DNA of 64,000 nt, taken from assembly GCF_002846415.1 (NCBI RefSeq), contig NZ_PJMX01000001.1, positions 7,812,001-7,876,000 of the forward strand, given 5' to 3'. The DNA comes from Streptomyces sp. TLI_146 (GTDB lineage Bacteria; Actinomycetota; Actinomycetes; Streptomycetales; Streptomycetaceae). A model generated the notes under the pieces. It was not told where the DNA came from. It saw only the letters and a list, made by a program, of their open reading frames with translations, and searched no databases. This document shows, piece after piece, positions 49,969 to 59,379 of this stretch. How positions within the stretch are numbered: position 1 is the first letter of the stretch; each line of letters starts with the position of its first letter. Made by a program: the position numbers and the translations under genes.

Positions 49969-52900
49969 GTGCCGACGAACGACGAGAGGGCCAGCGAGTT
50001 CGCAGCCGAGCTGCGGCGGCTGAGGAGCCTGCGCGGGATGTCCCTCACCGAGCTCGCCCGCTCGGTCCACTACAGCAAGGGCTACCTCAGCAAGATCGAG
50101 AACGGGGGGAAACCCCCGACGCTCGACGTCGCCCGGCGCTGCGACACCGCCCTCGACGCGGGAGGGAGCCTGACGCGGCTCGTACCGAAGACCCCCGCCG
50201 GACCGCCCGCCGCCGTCGGTGTCCCCGCGGCCCGTGCCGGCGAGGCCGATCCGGAGGGGGCGCTGTGCCCGTACCGGGGACTCGCCGCCTACGGGCCGCA
50301 GGACGCCGAGTGGTTCTTCGGCCGGGACGGCGCCACGGCGGAGCTGGTGGGGCGGCTCGCGGAGCGCGTGGGCCACGGGCCGCTGGCCGTGGTCGCGCCC
50401 TCGGGCGCGGGCAAGTCCTCGCTGCTCCAGGCCGGGCTGCTGCCCGCGCTGCGGCGCGGTGCGCTGCCGGTCGCCGGGTCCGCCGCATGGCCCGCCGTGG
50501 TGTGCGCGCCGACCGCGCACCCGCTGAAGGAACTGGTGCGCTGCACCGCGGACCTGCTCGGCCGCGCGGGCGACGGCCTCACCCCCGAGGCGCTGGCCGA
50601 ACGGCCGCGGGCCCTGCTGGACGCGGCCCGCGACGCCCAGGGGCACCCCGGACTCGTGCTCGTGGTCGACCAGTTCGAGGAGGTCTTCACGCTCTGCGCC
50701 GACGAGCGCGAGCGCCGCGCCTTCGTCGCCGTCCTGCACACGTTGGCGACCGGCGCCGAGCCGCCGCCGGGAGCCGCGGCCGAGGCGGCCGTCGTCCTGG
50801 GCGTGCGCGCCGACTTCTTCGGGCACTGCCTCGACCACCCGGAACTCGCCGAGGCCTTCACGCACGGCCTGTTCGCGCTCGCGCCGATGTCCGACGCCGA
50901 GCAGCGCGCCGCCATCGCGGGACCCGCCGAGCGGGCCGGTCTCACCCTGGAGCCGGGCCTGGCCGAACTGCTGCTGCGCGACCTGCGCTCCGGCCCCGCC
51001 GCCTCCCCGGGCTCGCTGCCGCTGCTCGGCCACGCCCTCCTCGCGACCTGGCAGCAGCGCGCGGGCCGTACGCTCACGGTCGCGGGGTACGAGACGACCG
51101 GCGGCATCCACGGCGCCGTGGCCCGCACCGCCGAGTCCGTGTTCACCCGCCTAGATCCGGCCGAGCGGCGGATGGCGCGCCATCTGCTCGTACGGCTGGT
51201 GCAGGTCGGCGAAGGCTCCGCCGCCCAGACCCGCAGACCGCTCGAACGGGCCCTGATCCCCGGCCAGTCGGCCGATCCGCCCGCCGCCGCGCGCGCCCTC
51301 GACGCGTTCGTGCGGGCCCGGCTGGTCACCGCGGGCGCCCAGACCGTGGAGATCACCCACGAGGCGCTGCTGCACGCCTGGCCCCGGCTGCACGGCTGGA
51401 TCGAGAGCGACCGCGCCGCCCTCGTACTGCGCCAGCAGCTCGCGGACGCCGCCGTGGAGTGGGCGCGCGCGGGGCACGACCCCGGACTGCTGTACCGGGG
51501 CGCCCGGCTCGACGCGGTGCGCGACTGGGAGCGGCGGCCCGGCAGCGGGGACCGGCTGGGGGAGCGGGAGGCCGCGTTCGTGGCGGCCTGCCTCGCCGAG
51601 GAGGAGCGCGGCCTGCGGGCGGCGCGCCGCCACGTCCGGGTCCGCCGCGCCCTGCTCGGCGCGCTCGCCGTGCTGCTCGCCGTCGCCGTCGCGGCGGGCA
51701 CTGTGGCCTTCCGCCAGCGCTCCGACGCGTACCGGCAGCGCCGCGTCGCCCAGTCGCAGGCCATGGCCGTACGGTCGGAGGCGCTCGCCGAAGGGCGGCC
51801 GGAGGCGTCCATGCTGCTCGCGGCCGCCGCCTATCGGTCGGCCGCCACGCCCGAGTCGCGCGGGGCCCTGCTCAGCACCCAGGCCCAGTACTTCGACGGA
51901 CGGCTGACGGGCCATCAAGGAGCGGTAAACGGCGTGGCGTTCAGCCCCGACGGGCGCCTGCTCGCCTCGGCCGGATCGGACGCCACCGTCCGGATCTGGG
52001 ACACCGTCCGGCACCGCGAGACGGCCACGCTCACCGGGTACGAAGGACCGGTCACGGCCGTCGCCTTCGCGCCCGACGGCCACCGGCTCGCGACCGCAGG
52101 CACCGACGGGTCGGTACGTCTGTGGGACATGCCCTCCCGTCGGATGACCGCGATCCTGACCGGCCACCGGGGAGCCGTACGGTCGGTCGCCTTCGCCCCC
52201 GACGGGCGTGGCCTCGTCTCGGGCGGCCTCGACCGCACGGTACGGCTGTGGAGCGTGCCGGACGGCACCCCGCGCGGGGTGCTCACCGGGCACGGCGACG
52301 CCGTGATGGCGGTGGCCTACGCCCCCGACGGCCGGACCGTCGCCTCGGCGGGCGCCGACCGTACGGTACGGCTGTGGGGCGCGGCCGACGGGCATCCGGG
52401 CGCCGTGCTCAGCGGCCACACCGACCAGGTGCTCGGACTGGCCTTCGCCCCGGACGGCCGCAGCCTGGCGTCCGGCGGGGCCGACCGGACCGTACGCCTG
52501 TGGGACACCGCCGACGGGACGGCGCGAGCGGTCCTCACCGGCCACGGCGACGACGTCAACGCCGTGGTCTTCAGCCGCGGCGGGGACACCCTCGCCAGCG
52601 CGGGCGGCGACGGCACGGTCCGGCTGTGGGACCCGGTGAAGGGCCGCCTGGCGGCGGTGCTCTCGGGCCACACCGACTATGTGCTGTCCGTCGCGGCGGG
52701 CCCCGGCGGCCGCCTCGCGACCGGCGGGTTCGACCAGTCGGTGGTGCTGTGGAACCCGGGCGGTCCGGCGCTGGTCGCCCGGCCGTTCACCGAGGAGTGG
52801 CAGTCGGCGTTCTCGCCGGACGGCCGACTGCTCGCCGCCGCGGCGGCGGACCACACGGTCCGGCTGTGGGACGCGGTCCGCCGCCGCCCGCTCCCGCCGC

Positions 52901-53751
52901 TCACCGGGCACGACGGATCGGTGTTCGCCGTAGCCTTCTCGCCCGACGGCCGTCTGCTGGCCTCGGCGGGCGCCGACCGCACGGTCCGGCTCTGGGACGT
53001 GGCCCGGCGCCGACTCCTCACCACGCTGACCGGGCACGACGGTTCGGTGTTCGCGGTGGCGTTCTCCCCGGACGGACGCACCCTGGCGTCCGGGAGCGCC
53101 GACCGCACGGTACGGCTGTGGCGCGCCGCCGACGGCGCTGAGCTGGCGGTGCTGCGCGGCCACACGGACTTCGTCAACGCGCTCGCCTTCGGCCCGGACG
53201 GGCGCACCCTCGCCACCGGCAGCGACGACCTGACGGTCCGGCTGTGGGACCCGGCCCGGCATGCGGTGCGCACGGTCCTGCGCGGGCACACCGGCTCGGT
53301 GCGCGGCGTGGCGTTCTCGCCCGACGGCCGCACCCTGGCCAGCGCCGGCAACGACGGCACGGTCCGCCTCTGGGACCCCCGCCGCGCCGCCACGCTCCGC
53401 TCCCTCACCGGACACAGCGGTTCGGTACGGGCGGTGGCCTTCAGCCCGGACGGGACGGTGCTCGCGAGCAGCGGCAGCGACCGGACCGTACGGCTGTGGC
53501 AGCCCGCCTCGGGGCGCTTCGTCGCCGCCCTGAGCGGACACGCCGGCGCCGTGTGGGGCGTGGTGTTCGCCCCCGGTCGGCCGGGGACGCTGGCGAGCAG
53601 CAGCAATGACGGGACGGTCCGGCTGTGGTCGACGGACCTGCGGGCGCGCGAGGCGGAGGTCTGCCGACTGCTCGGCGACACGGGTCCGCGCCGCTGGGCC
53701 GGGCTGCTGCCGGGGTTGCCGTACGTGCGCGTCTGCAACCCAGCTAGTTGA
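49969..53751 (+). CDS. XRE HTH - STAND NTPase - WD40 protein
   Basis: A 1260-residue protein. Residues about 8-62 form a helix-turn-helix (LRGMSLTELARSVHYSKGYLS). An nSTAND/NACHT-like NTPase follows from about 100, with CPYRGLAAYGPQDAEWFFGRD, P-loop APSGAGKSS (Lys149) and Walker B LVLVVDQFEEVF. A membrane helix lies near 560-582 (ALLGALAVLLAVAVAAG). Residues about 643-1245 contain 14 WD40 repeats, enough for two seven-bladed propellers; repeat 8 is degenerate. Many repeats are near-identical (DRTVRLWD), indicating recent duplication. It resembles signal-sensing STAND proteins; DNA binding, regulation or defence are all possible. GTG start behind GGAAAGG. Confidence 0.93.
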   Translation: MPTNDERASEFAAELRRLRSLRGMSLTELARSVHYSKGYLSKIENGGKPPTLDVARRCDTALDAGGSLTRLVPKTPAGPPAAVGVPAARAGEADPEGALCPYRGLAAYGPQDAEWFFGRDGATAELVGRLAERVGHGPLAVVAPSGAGKSSLLQAGLLPALRRGALPVAGSAAWPAVVCAPTAHPLKELVRCTADLLGRAGDGLTPEALAERPRALLDAARDAQGHPGLVLVVDQFEEVFTLCADERERRAFVAVLHTLATGAEPPPGAAAEAAVVLGVRADFFGHCLDHPELAEAFTHGLFALAPMSDAEQRAAIAGPAERAGLTLEPGLAELLLRDLRSGPAASPGSLPLLGHALLATWQQRAGRTLTVAGYETTGGIHGAVARTAESVFTRLDPAERRMARHLLVRLVQVGEGSAAQTRRPLERALIPGQSADPPAAARALDAFVRARLVTAGAQTVEITHEALLHAWPRLHGWIESDRAALVLRQQLADAAVEWARAGHDPGLLYRGARLDAVRDWERRPGSGDRLGEREAAFVAACLAEEERGLRAARRHVRVRRALLGALAVLLAVAVAAGTVAFRQRSDAYRQRRVAQSQAMAVRSEALAEGRPEASMLLAAAAYRSAATPESRGALLSTQAQYFDGRLTGHQGAVNGVAFSPDGRLLASAGSDATVRIWDTVRHRETATLTGYEGPVTAVAFAPDGHRLATAGTDGSVRLWDMPSRRMTAILTGHRGAVRSVAFAPDGRGLVSGGLDRTVRLWSVPDGTPRGVLTGHGDAVMAVAYAPDGRTVASAGADRTVRLWGAADGHPGAVLSGHTDQVLGLAFAPDGRSLASGGADRTVRLWDTADGTARAVLTGHGDDVNAVVFSRGGDTLASAGGDGTVRLWDPVKGRLAAVLSGHTDYVLSVAAGPGGRLATGGFDQSVVLWNPGGPALVARPFTEEWQSAFSPDGRLLAAAAADHTVRLWDAVRRRPLPPLTGHDGSVFAVAFSPDGRLLASAGADRTVRLWDVARRRLLTTLTGHDGSVFAVAFSPDGRTLASGSADRTVRLWRAADGAELAVLRGHTDFVNALAFGPDGRTLATGSDDLTVRLWDPARHAVRTVLRGHTGSVRGVAFSPDGRTLASAGNDGTVRLWDPRRAATLRSLTGHSGSVRAVAFSPDGTVLASSGSDRTVRLWQPASGRFVAALSGHAGAVWGVVFAPGRPGTLASSSNDGTVRLWSTDLRAREAEVCRLLGDTGPRRWAGLLPGLPYVRVCNPAS

Positions 53752-53980
53752 CGAGACGTCAGTTCGCGGGGGCGCCCGGGACTGTTTCCCTGGGTGTTTC
53801 CCGTTTCACATCCGCATGGGCGACGCCCGCCTCCTCGACACCGGCCACGGGCGGCGGCCAGGCTCGAACCCGTCCCGAGCGGCGGCGGAGGCACCCCCAC
53901 CTCTTGCGAGGCGATCCCCGCGCCATGGGACGCGTAGGACACGCAGAGCGCGTACGACTCGAACAAGGAGCACGCACACC

Positions 53981-54364
53981 ATGAACGCACTCGACAAGCT
54001 CGCCCTGATGGCGGCCGCCACCGTGCTGGCGGCCGGATTCACCGCCGCCGCCCCCGCCGTGGCCGCCGCCCCGGCCAAGCCCGCCAAGCCCGCGGCCGAG
54101 TGCGGGGTGCGCTCGGACGGACGGCTGTACTGCGGCAACAAGGCGGGTGCGAAGGGCTACGCGGACCGCTCGTACCGCTCGGCGACCCGGGGCCAGCTGA
54201 ACGGCACCTTCGGCTGGTTCCAGTGCTGGGGCCACGGCGACCCGCACCCGGGCGGGAACGACATCTGGTACTGGACGCAGCTCGACAACGGCGCCTGGGG
54301 CAATGTGCCCGCCGTGGACGTGAACACGGGCCAGGACCCGGCCCCTGGTCTGCGGGAGTGCTGA
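53981..54364 (+). CDS. Small secreted SH3-like protein
   Basis: A 127-residue protein with a signal peptide (LALMAAATVLAAGFTAAAPAVAA in parts). The mature part starts with ECGVRSDGRLYCGN and holds FGWFQCWGHGDPHPGGNDIWYWTQLDNGAWG and a final LREC, giving four cysteines and a pattern seen in small secreted Streptomyces SH3-like proteins. AAGGAG precedes the ATG at 53981. Function unknown. The 229 bases upstream show no further gene. Confidence 0.82.
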   Translation: MNALDKLALMAAATVLAAGFTAAAPAVAAAPAKPAKPAAECGVRSDGRLYCGNKAGAKGYADRSYRSATRGQLNGTFGWFQCWGHGDPHPGGNDIWYWTQLDNGAWGNVPAVDVNTGQDPAPGLREC

Positions 54365-54380
54365 CCGCCGGTACGTGACT

Positions 54381-54413
54381 CCGCCGCCCGCCGAACCCTC
54401 CGGCGGGCGGCGG
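54381..54413. terminator. Bidirectional hairpin terminator
   Basis: CCGCCGCCCGCCG (54381-54393) pairs over 13 bp with CGGCGGGCGGCGG (54401-54413), loop of 7. It lies between two convergent genes, 17 bases after the secreted protein's stop. No T-run. Confidence 0.82.
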
Positions 54414-54441
54414 TCCTGTGCCCGGGGACGAAGACACGCGC

Positions 54442-55386
54442 TCACGCCCCTTGGAAACTGCGCCGATACGCGTGCGGGCTGGTGCCGACGAGGCGTTTGA
54501 AGCGGTCCCGGAACGCGGTGGGGGAGCCGAAGCCGACCTGCGACGCGATGTGGTCGACGGGGTGCGCGGTGGTCTCCAGGAGGTGCTGGGCCCGGCGGAT
54601 GCGCGCCCGGTGCAGCCATTGCAGCGGGGAGGTGCCGGTCTGCTCGCGAAAGCGCCGGTGCAGGGTGCGCGCGCTCATCCCGGCCCGCGCGGCCAGGTCG
54701 TCGAGGGTGAGGTCGGCGCCGGCGTTCTCCTCCATCCAGAGCAGCAGCGGCTCCATCGTCGAGCCGCGCGGGGCGGGCGGATGCTCGGGCACGATGAACT
54801 GGGCCTGCCCGCCCTCGCGTTCGAGCGCCATCACCGAAAGCCGCGCCGCGTCGGCCGCCACCGCCGAACCCAGATCGCGGCGGATCATGTGCAGGCACAG
54901 ATCGAGGCCCGCGGCGGCGCCGGCCGAGGTGAGCAGCTGCCCGCTGTCGACGTAGAGCACGGCCGGGTCCACGTCGACGGCCGGGTGGCGCTCGGCGAAC
55001 AGCGCGGCGGCGGCCCAGTGCGTGGTGGCCCGGTGGCCGTCGAGCAGACCGGTGGCGGCGAGCACGAAGGCGCCCGTGCAGATGGAGGCGATCCGGGCGC
55101 CCCGGGCGGCGGCCTGCCGCACAGCGTCGAGGGCCTCGTCCGGGACGGGGGCGACCGGGTCGGCGCAGCCCGGAAGGACCACCGTGTCCGCCTCGGCCAG
55201 CGCGTCCAGACGCCGGGGGGCCCGCAGCGTGAACGCCCCCGCGTCCACCTCCTCGGCGGGCGCGCACACCTGGACGCGGTAGGCGGGGCGCCCGTCCGGC
55301 AGCCGGGTGCGCTGGAACACGTCGATGGGCGTGGACAGGTCGAAGGGGATGACTCCGTCGAGGGCTAGGACGGCCACGGTGTGCAT
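54442..55386 (-). CDS. GlxA family regulator (DJ-1/PfpI plus AraC HTH)
   Basis: A 314-residue regulator. Residues 1-190 form the DJ-1/PfpI amidotransferase-like domain (VAVLALDGVIPFDLSTPIDVF, the elbow Cys in ASICTGAFVLAATGLLDG). Residues about 215-310 hold two AraC helix-turn-helices (LDDLAARAGMSARTLHRRFREQTG, DHIASQVGFGSPTAFRDRFKR). Known relatives repress or activate adjacent catabolic or specialised genes in response to small ligands. It is divergent from the LuxC/LuxE-type operon, separated by 302 bases, and is the best candidate regulator for it. Confidence 0.9.
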   Translation of the reverse strand: MHTVAVLALDGVIPFDLSTPIDVFQRTRLPDGRPAYRVQVCAPAEEVDAGAFTLRAPRRLDALAEADTVVLPGCADPVAPVPDEALDAVRQAAARGARIASICTGAFVLAATGLLDGHRATTHWAAAALFAERHPAVDVDPAVLYVDSGQLLTSAGAAAGLDLCLHMIRRDLGSAVAADAARLSVMALEREGGQAQFIVPEHPPAPRGSTMEPLLLWMEENAGADLTLDDLAARAGMSARTLHRRFREQTGTSPLQWLHRARIRRAQHLLETTAHPVDHIASQVGFGSPTAFRDRFKRLVGTSPHAYRRSFQGA

Positions 55387-55688
55387 GGCTCAACCATAGA
55401 AGAGTGCCCGGATCGGGGTCCGGGGCCTTCGATCGTTGCATCATCAACCGCTTTCGGCATAAGAATTCGCGGTTTTCGGCCAGAAAGACCGACGGATGTG
55501 CGGTCAACTTTGCGATTCGCGGGCAGATGTTCCATCATCGTGATCGCGCGTCAGTTCTCGGCGCGCTTCGAGGTGTCAGGGGCACGGGGAATCCCCTGTA
55601 CGCCGAACGATCCCGCAGGCGGCGAGCGCATGGCCTCGCCCTGCCGCGGTGACTCCCGACCGACTCCGTTCACCTAGGCAAAGGCCGC
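55387..55688. promoter_or_regulatory. Promoter region of the LuxE/LuxC-type operon
   Basis: A 302-base gap with an AT-rich patch between 55430 and 55550, clearly unlike the flanking GC-rich genes. TTGCAT at 55436-55441 and TAAGAA at 55460-55465, spaced by 18 bases, form a plausible sigma-70-type promoter for the downstream operon, giving a 5' UTR of roughly 210 bases. No ORF here has a ribosome site. Confidence 0.55.
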
Positions 55689-56960
55689 ATGTCCGCCCAG
55701 CAGCTTTCGGACCTCATCCGGTTCGCCCGTCACAACTCACCCTTCTACCAAGAGCTTTACGCGTCCCTGCCGCCGGACGCCGACCGCCTCACCGACCTGC
55801 CGGTCGTGGACCAGCAGCGGTTCTGGGCGGCCAACACCCTCGACGGCAACCGCGTTCTGACCGGCCCCCTCAGCGAGGCGACCGTCTACAAGACCGGCGG
55901 CACCACCGGGGCGCCCAAGTTCTCCGTCTACACCCGCGACGAGTGGCGCACCTTCGTGACCGCCTTCGGCCAGGGCCTGGTGGACACCGGCCTGCGCCCG
56001 GGCCACCGCGTCGCCGACCTCTTCTACGCGGGCGAGCTCTACGCCAGCTTCCTGTTCATCCTCGACTCGCTCGCCCACGCTCCCGTGGACAACGTACGGC
56101 TGCCCATCGGCGGCGCCGCGCCGCTGGAGTCGACGGTGCCCACCCTGCGCGACTTCGCGGCGCAGGTCGTGGCGGGCACGTCCACCACGCTGTGCCGCCT
56201 CGCCGAGCACATCCTCGCGGCCGGCCTGCGGCTCGACGCGGTGGAGCTGGTCCTCTTCGGCGGCGAGGCCCTCTTCGACGACCAGCGGCGACTGCTCGCC
56301 GCCGCGTTCCCCAACGCGGCGATCCGGTCGGTCGGTTACGCCAGCGTCGACGCGGGGCTGCTCGGCCGCCCCGTGCCGGGCCCCGACCCCCGGGTGCACC
56401 GCGCCTTCACCCCGGAGTCGATCGTCGAGATCCTCGACGACACCACGGGCGAGCCCATCACCGAGCCGGGCCGTCCCGGCCGGGTCGTGGTGACCAGCCT
56501 CTTCCGCAGACTGATGCCCGTCATCCGCTACCCCGCGGGCGACCGCGCCGAATGGACCGACACCGACCTCGGTCATTTCCGCATCCTCGGCCGGGCCGAA
56601 GAGGGCGTCCGGGTGGGGCCGGTGTCGCTGTACTCGCAGGACGCCCAGGACGCCGTCGCCGAGGCGGACACCGAGGGCCGCATCGTCGGGATGCAGCTGG
56701 TCGTCCGCCGCTGGGACGGCCGCGACGGGCTGGTGCTGCGGCTCGCCACCGCCCCGGGCGACGACGACCCGGCCGCGCTCGAACCGCTCGCCAAGGCCGT
56801 CGTCACCGAGCTGGAGAGCGCCCGGCCGCTGTATCCGGACAGTGTGAGCGCCGGATTCGTACATCCGCTCAGAGTCGAGTGGGCGGGCCACCGCGACCTC
56901 GCCGTCAACCCGCGCTCGGGCAAGCTCGTCCGCGTCCTGGACGAGAGGCCGACCGCATGA
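55689..56960 (+). CDS. PaaK-like adenylate-forming enzyme (operon gene 1)
   Basis: A 423-residue ANL-type ligase related to phenylacetate-CoA ligases. The N-terminus LIRFARHNSPFYQELYASLP is typical of PaaK; the AMP-binding loop is YKTGGTTGAPKF (Thr72-Gly74 region), then LVLFGGEALFDDQRRLL and VGYASVDAGLLG as the acyl-pocket and A5 motif, and YPAGDRAEWTDTD as the A7 Asp. The carboxylate substrate cannot be inferred. ATG behind AAAGG. Its stop overlaps the MFS start (ATGA). It probably activates the starting carboxylic acid as acyl-AMP or acyl-CoA. Confidence 0.88.
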   Translation: MSAQQLSDLIRFARHNSPFYQELYASLPPDADRLTDLPVVDQQRFWAANTLDGNRVLTGPLSEATVYKTGGTTGAPKFSVYTRDEWRTFVTAFGQGLVDTGLRPGHRVADLFYAGELYASFLFILDSLAHAPVDNVRLPIGGAAPLESTVPTLRDFAAQVVAGTSTTLCRLAEHILAAGLRLDAVELVLFGGEALFDDQRRLLAAAFPNAAIRSVGYASVDAGLLGRPVPGPDPRVHRAFTPESIVEILDDTTGEPITEPGRPGRVVVTSLFRRLMPVIRYPAGDRAEWTDTDLGHFRILGRAEEGVRVGPVSLYSQDAQDAVAEADTEGRIVGMQLVVRRWDGRDGLVLRLATAPGDDDPAALEPLAKAVVTELESARPLYPDSVSAGFVHPLRVEWAGHRDLAVNPRSGKLVRVLDERPTA

Positions 56961-58246
56961 GCACCACCCTCGTGGACGAGGGCCGCCGCCGGCCGCTCGT
57001 CCTGCGCAACCGCGCCTTCGGCGCCGTGTGGCTGAGCCAGGTCCTGACCCAGGCCGCCGTCCGGATGTTCCAGGTCGGCGTCTCGTGGTGGCTGGTGGCC
57101 TACGCGGTCGACGGCGGCCGGGGGCTTGCCTCCGGCCTCTTCATGGCCGTCAGCACCCTGCCCGCCGTGGCCCTCGCCCCGGTGGTGGCCCGCGTCGTGG
57201 CCCGCACCGCCCACCGCTCGGTGCTGCGCACGGCCGCCGCGGTGGCCGGGGCCGTCGCCGTCGCCCTCGCCGTCTGGGCGTGGACGAGCGGTCTGCCGCT
57301 GCCCGCCGTCTACGCCGCGACCCTCGCGCTCGCCACCTGCCAGGCCTTCTTCGACCCCTGTCTGACCACCTCGGTGCCCGAACTCGTCGACGACGAGGAC
57401 ATCGAGGCGGCCACCGGCTTCGAGCTGTCCACCCAGTCCCTGGCCGGTCTCGGCGGGGCGCTGCTCGGCGCGGTGACCGTCGACCGCGCGGGCGTGGCCG
57501 GTCTCGGCGCGGGCTGTGGGGCCGCCTATCTCGCCGCGGCGCTCCTCGTCGCGAGCGTCCGCTTCCGTACCGCACCCGGCGCCGACGGCGAGGCCGACGC
57601 GGCCGCCGCGCCCGAGCGGCGCACGCTGCGCGACATCCTCGGCGGACTCCCGTACGTACGGCGGATCCTGATCTGCTTCACCGCGGCCAACCTCTTCACC
57701 ACGGCCGTCTTCGTCGTCATCCCCCTCTACACCCGGACCGTCCTCGCCGACGGCGGCTCCACCGTGGCCCTCCTGGAGGCGTCCCTGGGGTGCGGCACGC
57801 TCATCGGCTCGTTCACCGGCGCCCGGGTGCCGGGCCGGCCCACCGTCGCGGGCGCCTGGTGCCTGGCGCTGATGGCGTTCGCCCTCGCGCTGCCGGGGCT
57901 CGTCGCGGGGCGGCTGGTCTTCGCGGGGTGCCTGGTCGTCGCCGGCTGGTGCGTGGGGGTGATCGGCGTGCGGTTCGTGGCCCTGTTCCAGCGGCTGGTG
58001 CCCGCCGCCGACAAGCCCGGCTTCTTCGCGGTGATGCAGGCGGTCCTGGGTGCCTCCTTCCCGGTGGCCTCGCTGCTGTTCGGCCTCGCGGGGGACCACC
58101 TCTCGGCGCAGACGCTGTGCCTGGTCCAGGCCGCCGGTCTGCTGCCCGCCGCCGCTGCCCTGGCTCTGCTGGGCTCGCCCAACTCCCCGATGGAGCAGGC
58201 GAGTTCGGCAGACCGCGCCCCCGAGCCCGTCGGGAGCGAACGATGA
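56957..58246 (+). CDS. MFS transporter, EntS-like (operon gene 2)
   Basis: A 429-residue transporter with 12 predicted helices, starting MSTTLVDEGRRRPLVLRNRAFGAVWLSQVL. The form with NRAFGAVWLSQVLTQ and a final LVQAAGLLPAAAALALL matches MFS_3/enterobactin-exporter-like proteins that export specialised metabolites. It is coupled to the genes on both sides by ATGA overlaps at 56957-56960 and 58243-58246, so it most likely exports the pathway product. Confidence 0.9.
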   Translation: MSTTLVDEGRRRPLVLRNRAFGAVWLSQVLTQAAVRMFQVGVSWWLVAYAVDGGRGLASGLFMAVSTLPAVALAPVVARVVARTAHRSVLRTAAAVAGAVAVALAVWAWTSGLPLPAVYAATLALATCQAFFDPCLTTSVPELVDDEDIEAATGFELSTQSLAGLGGALLGAVTVDRAGVAGLGAGCGAAYLAAALLVASVRFRTAPGADGEADAAAAPERRTLRDILGGLPYVRRILICFTAANLFTTAVFVVIPLYTRTVLADGGSTVALLEASLGCGTLIGSFTGARVPGRPTVAGAWCLALMAFALALPGLVAGRLVFAGCLVVAGWCVGVIGVRFVALFQRLVPAADKPGFFAVMQAVLGASFPVASLLFGLAGDHLSAQTLCLVQAAGLLPAAAALALLGSPNSPMEQASSADRAPEPVGSER

Positions 58247-59379
58247 GCGCCCGTGTCGCACCGGCCACCGGCGCCGACATCGCCGAGCTGCGCCAGCTCT
58301 ACTACGCCGTCTACGGGCCCCACTACCCGGCCGGACTCGGCACCGACCCGGCCGAGATGGCCCGGCTCATCCAGGACCCCGACTCCCTGTGGCTGGTGGC
58401 CCGCTGCCCCGACACCGGAGCCCTGGCCGCCTCCGCCGCCATCCACGGCGAGCCGGGCAGCCGGATCGGCCGCCTCGAAGGCCTCGCCGTCCACCCCGAC
58501 CACCGCTCCGGCGGCCTGGCCGCCACGCTGACCGAGGCGCTGTGCGCGGGGATGCTGGACAGCGGGCGCCTGGACTCGGTGTACGCGACGGTCCGCACGG
58601 TCAGCGCCGGACCCCAGCGCGTCGTCGCCCGCAACGGCTTCCGCCCGCTGGGCGTCCTGCCCAACGCCGTGGATCTCAGCAGCCGTGAAAGCCTCGCACT
58701 CTACGCGCGTCACTCGGCCGGTGTGCTGGAGCGCCGCGTGCCGGTCACCGAGGTGCCCGCGCCGCTGCTCCCGCTCCTGAAGGCCGTGGAGAGCTGTCTG
58801 GGCGTCAGTTACGGCGACGTCCGCGCCACCGGTCCGCTCCCGGCGGCCGGGCGCGGACCCGCCGAGCGCCTGGAGATGATCGAGGCACCCGCCTTCGTAC
58901 GCCGCCGCTTCCGCGAGCGCTTCCCCGACGCGGGCGGCTGGTTCTACCCGCTGCACACGCCCAACGTGCTGCTCACCCCCGACGACGGCCGGTTCGAGGT
59001 CTACGCGTACTTCAACCGCACCGGCGGCTACTGCTCGCTCCTGACCGCCCACCCCGACCCCGCCGCCGCGGCCGCCCACCTCGAACCCGTCACCCGGGCC
59101 CTGACCCGGGCCGGGGCGGGCTATGTGGAGGCGCTGGTGCCGCTCGCGCACCACCAGGCGCTCTCGGCGTTCCTGGCCCAGGGGTTCGTCGCGGGCGCGC
59201 TCTACCCGGCGATGCGCGCGGACGGCGACGGCTTCCACGACTACGTGGTGCTCTCGCGCACCACCGAGCAGATCGACTTCCGCGGCGTCGTCGTCGAGCC
59301 GCCCCTCCAGCCCTATCTGGACTGCTATCTGTCGGCCTGGGCGTCGACCTACCTGCCCACCCTAGAGGTTGCCTCATGA
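58243..59379 (+). CDS. GNAT family acyltransferase with extra C-terminal domain (operon gene 3)
   Basis: A 378-residue protein. Residues 1-160 form a GNAT domain: LRQLYYAVYGPHYPAG, LEGLAVHPDHRSGGLAATLTEAL (CoA loop) and RVVARNGFRPLGVLPN. The remaining 200 residues (about 170-378) are a second region with FYPLHTPNVLLTPDDGRFEVYAYFNRTGGYCSLL and YVEALVPLAHHQALSAFLAQGFVAGALYPAM, which itself looks like a second, degenerate GNAT half. It could transfer an acyl group from a CoA or activated intermediate to an amine. Overlaps its neighbours by ATGA on both sides. Confidence 0.85.
   Translation: MSARVAPATGADIAELRQLYYAVYGPHYPAGLGTDPAEMARLIQDPDSLWLVARCPDTGALAASAAIHGEPGSRIGRLEGLAVHPDHRSGGLAATLTEALCAGMLDSGRLDSVYATVRTVSAGPQRVVARNGFRPLGVLPNAVDLSSRESLALYARHSAGVLERRVPVTEVPAPLLPLLKAVESCLGVSYGDVRATGPLPAAGRGPAERLEMIEAPAFVRRRFRERFPDAGGWFYPLHTPNVLLTPDDGRFEVYAYFNRTGGYCSLLTAHPDPAAAAAHLEPVTRALTRAGAGYVEALVPLAHHQALSAFLAQGFVAGALYPAMRADGDGFHDYVVLSRTTEQIDFRGVVVEPPLQPYLDCYLSAWASTYLPTLEVAS

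Noticed and set aside
51151..53541. Long minus-strand open frame with repeats inside the WD40 gene
   Set aside because: It is antisense to the WD40 repeats and its own repeats mirror them; high GC makes such frames common.
51895..53650. Regular DNA repeats resembling an array
   Set aside because: The repeats are about 126 bases long and code for WD40 blades; they are not CRISPR repeats and have no spacers of constant size.
53835..53905. GGCTCGAACCCG, similar to a tRNA T-loop
   Set aside because: No acceptor, D or anticodon stems can be formed around it and the T-stem does not pair.
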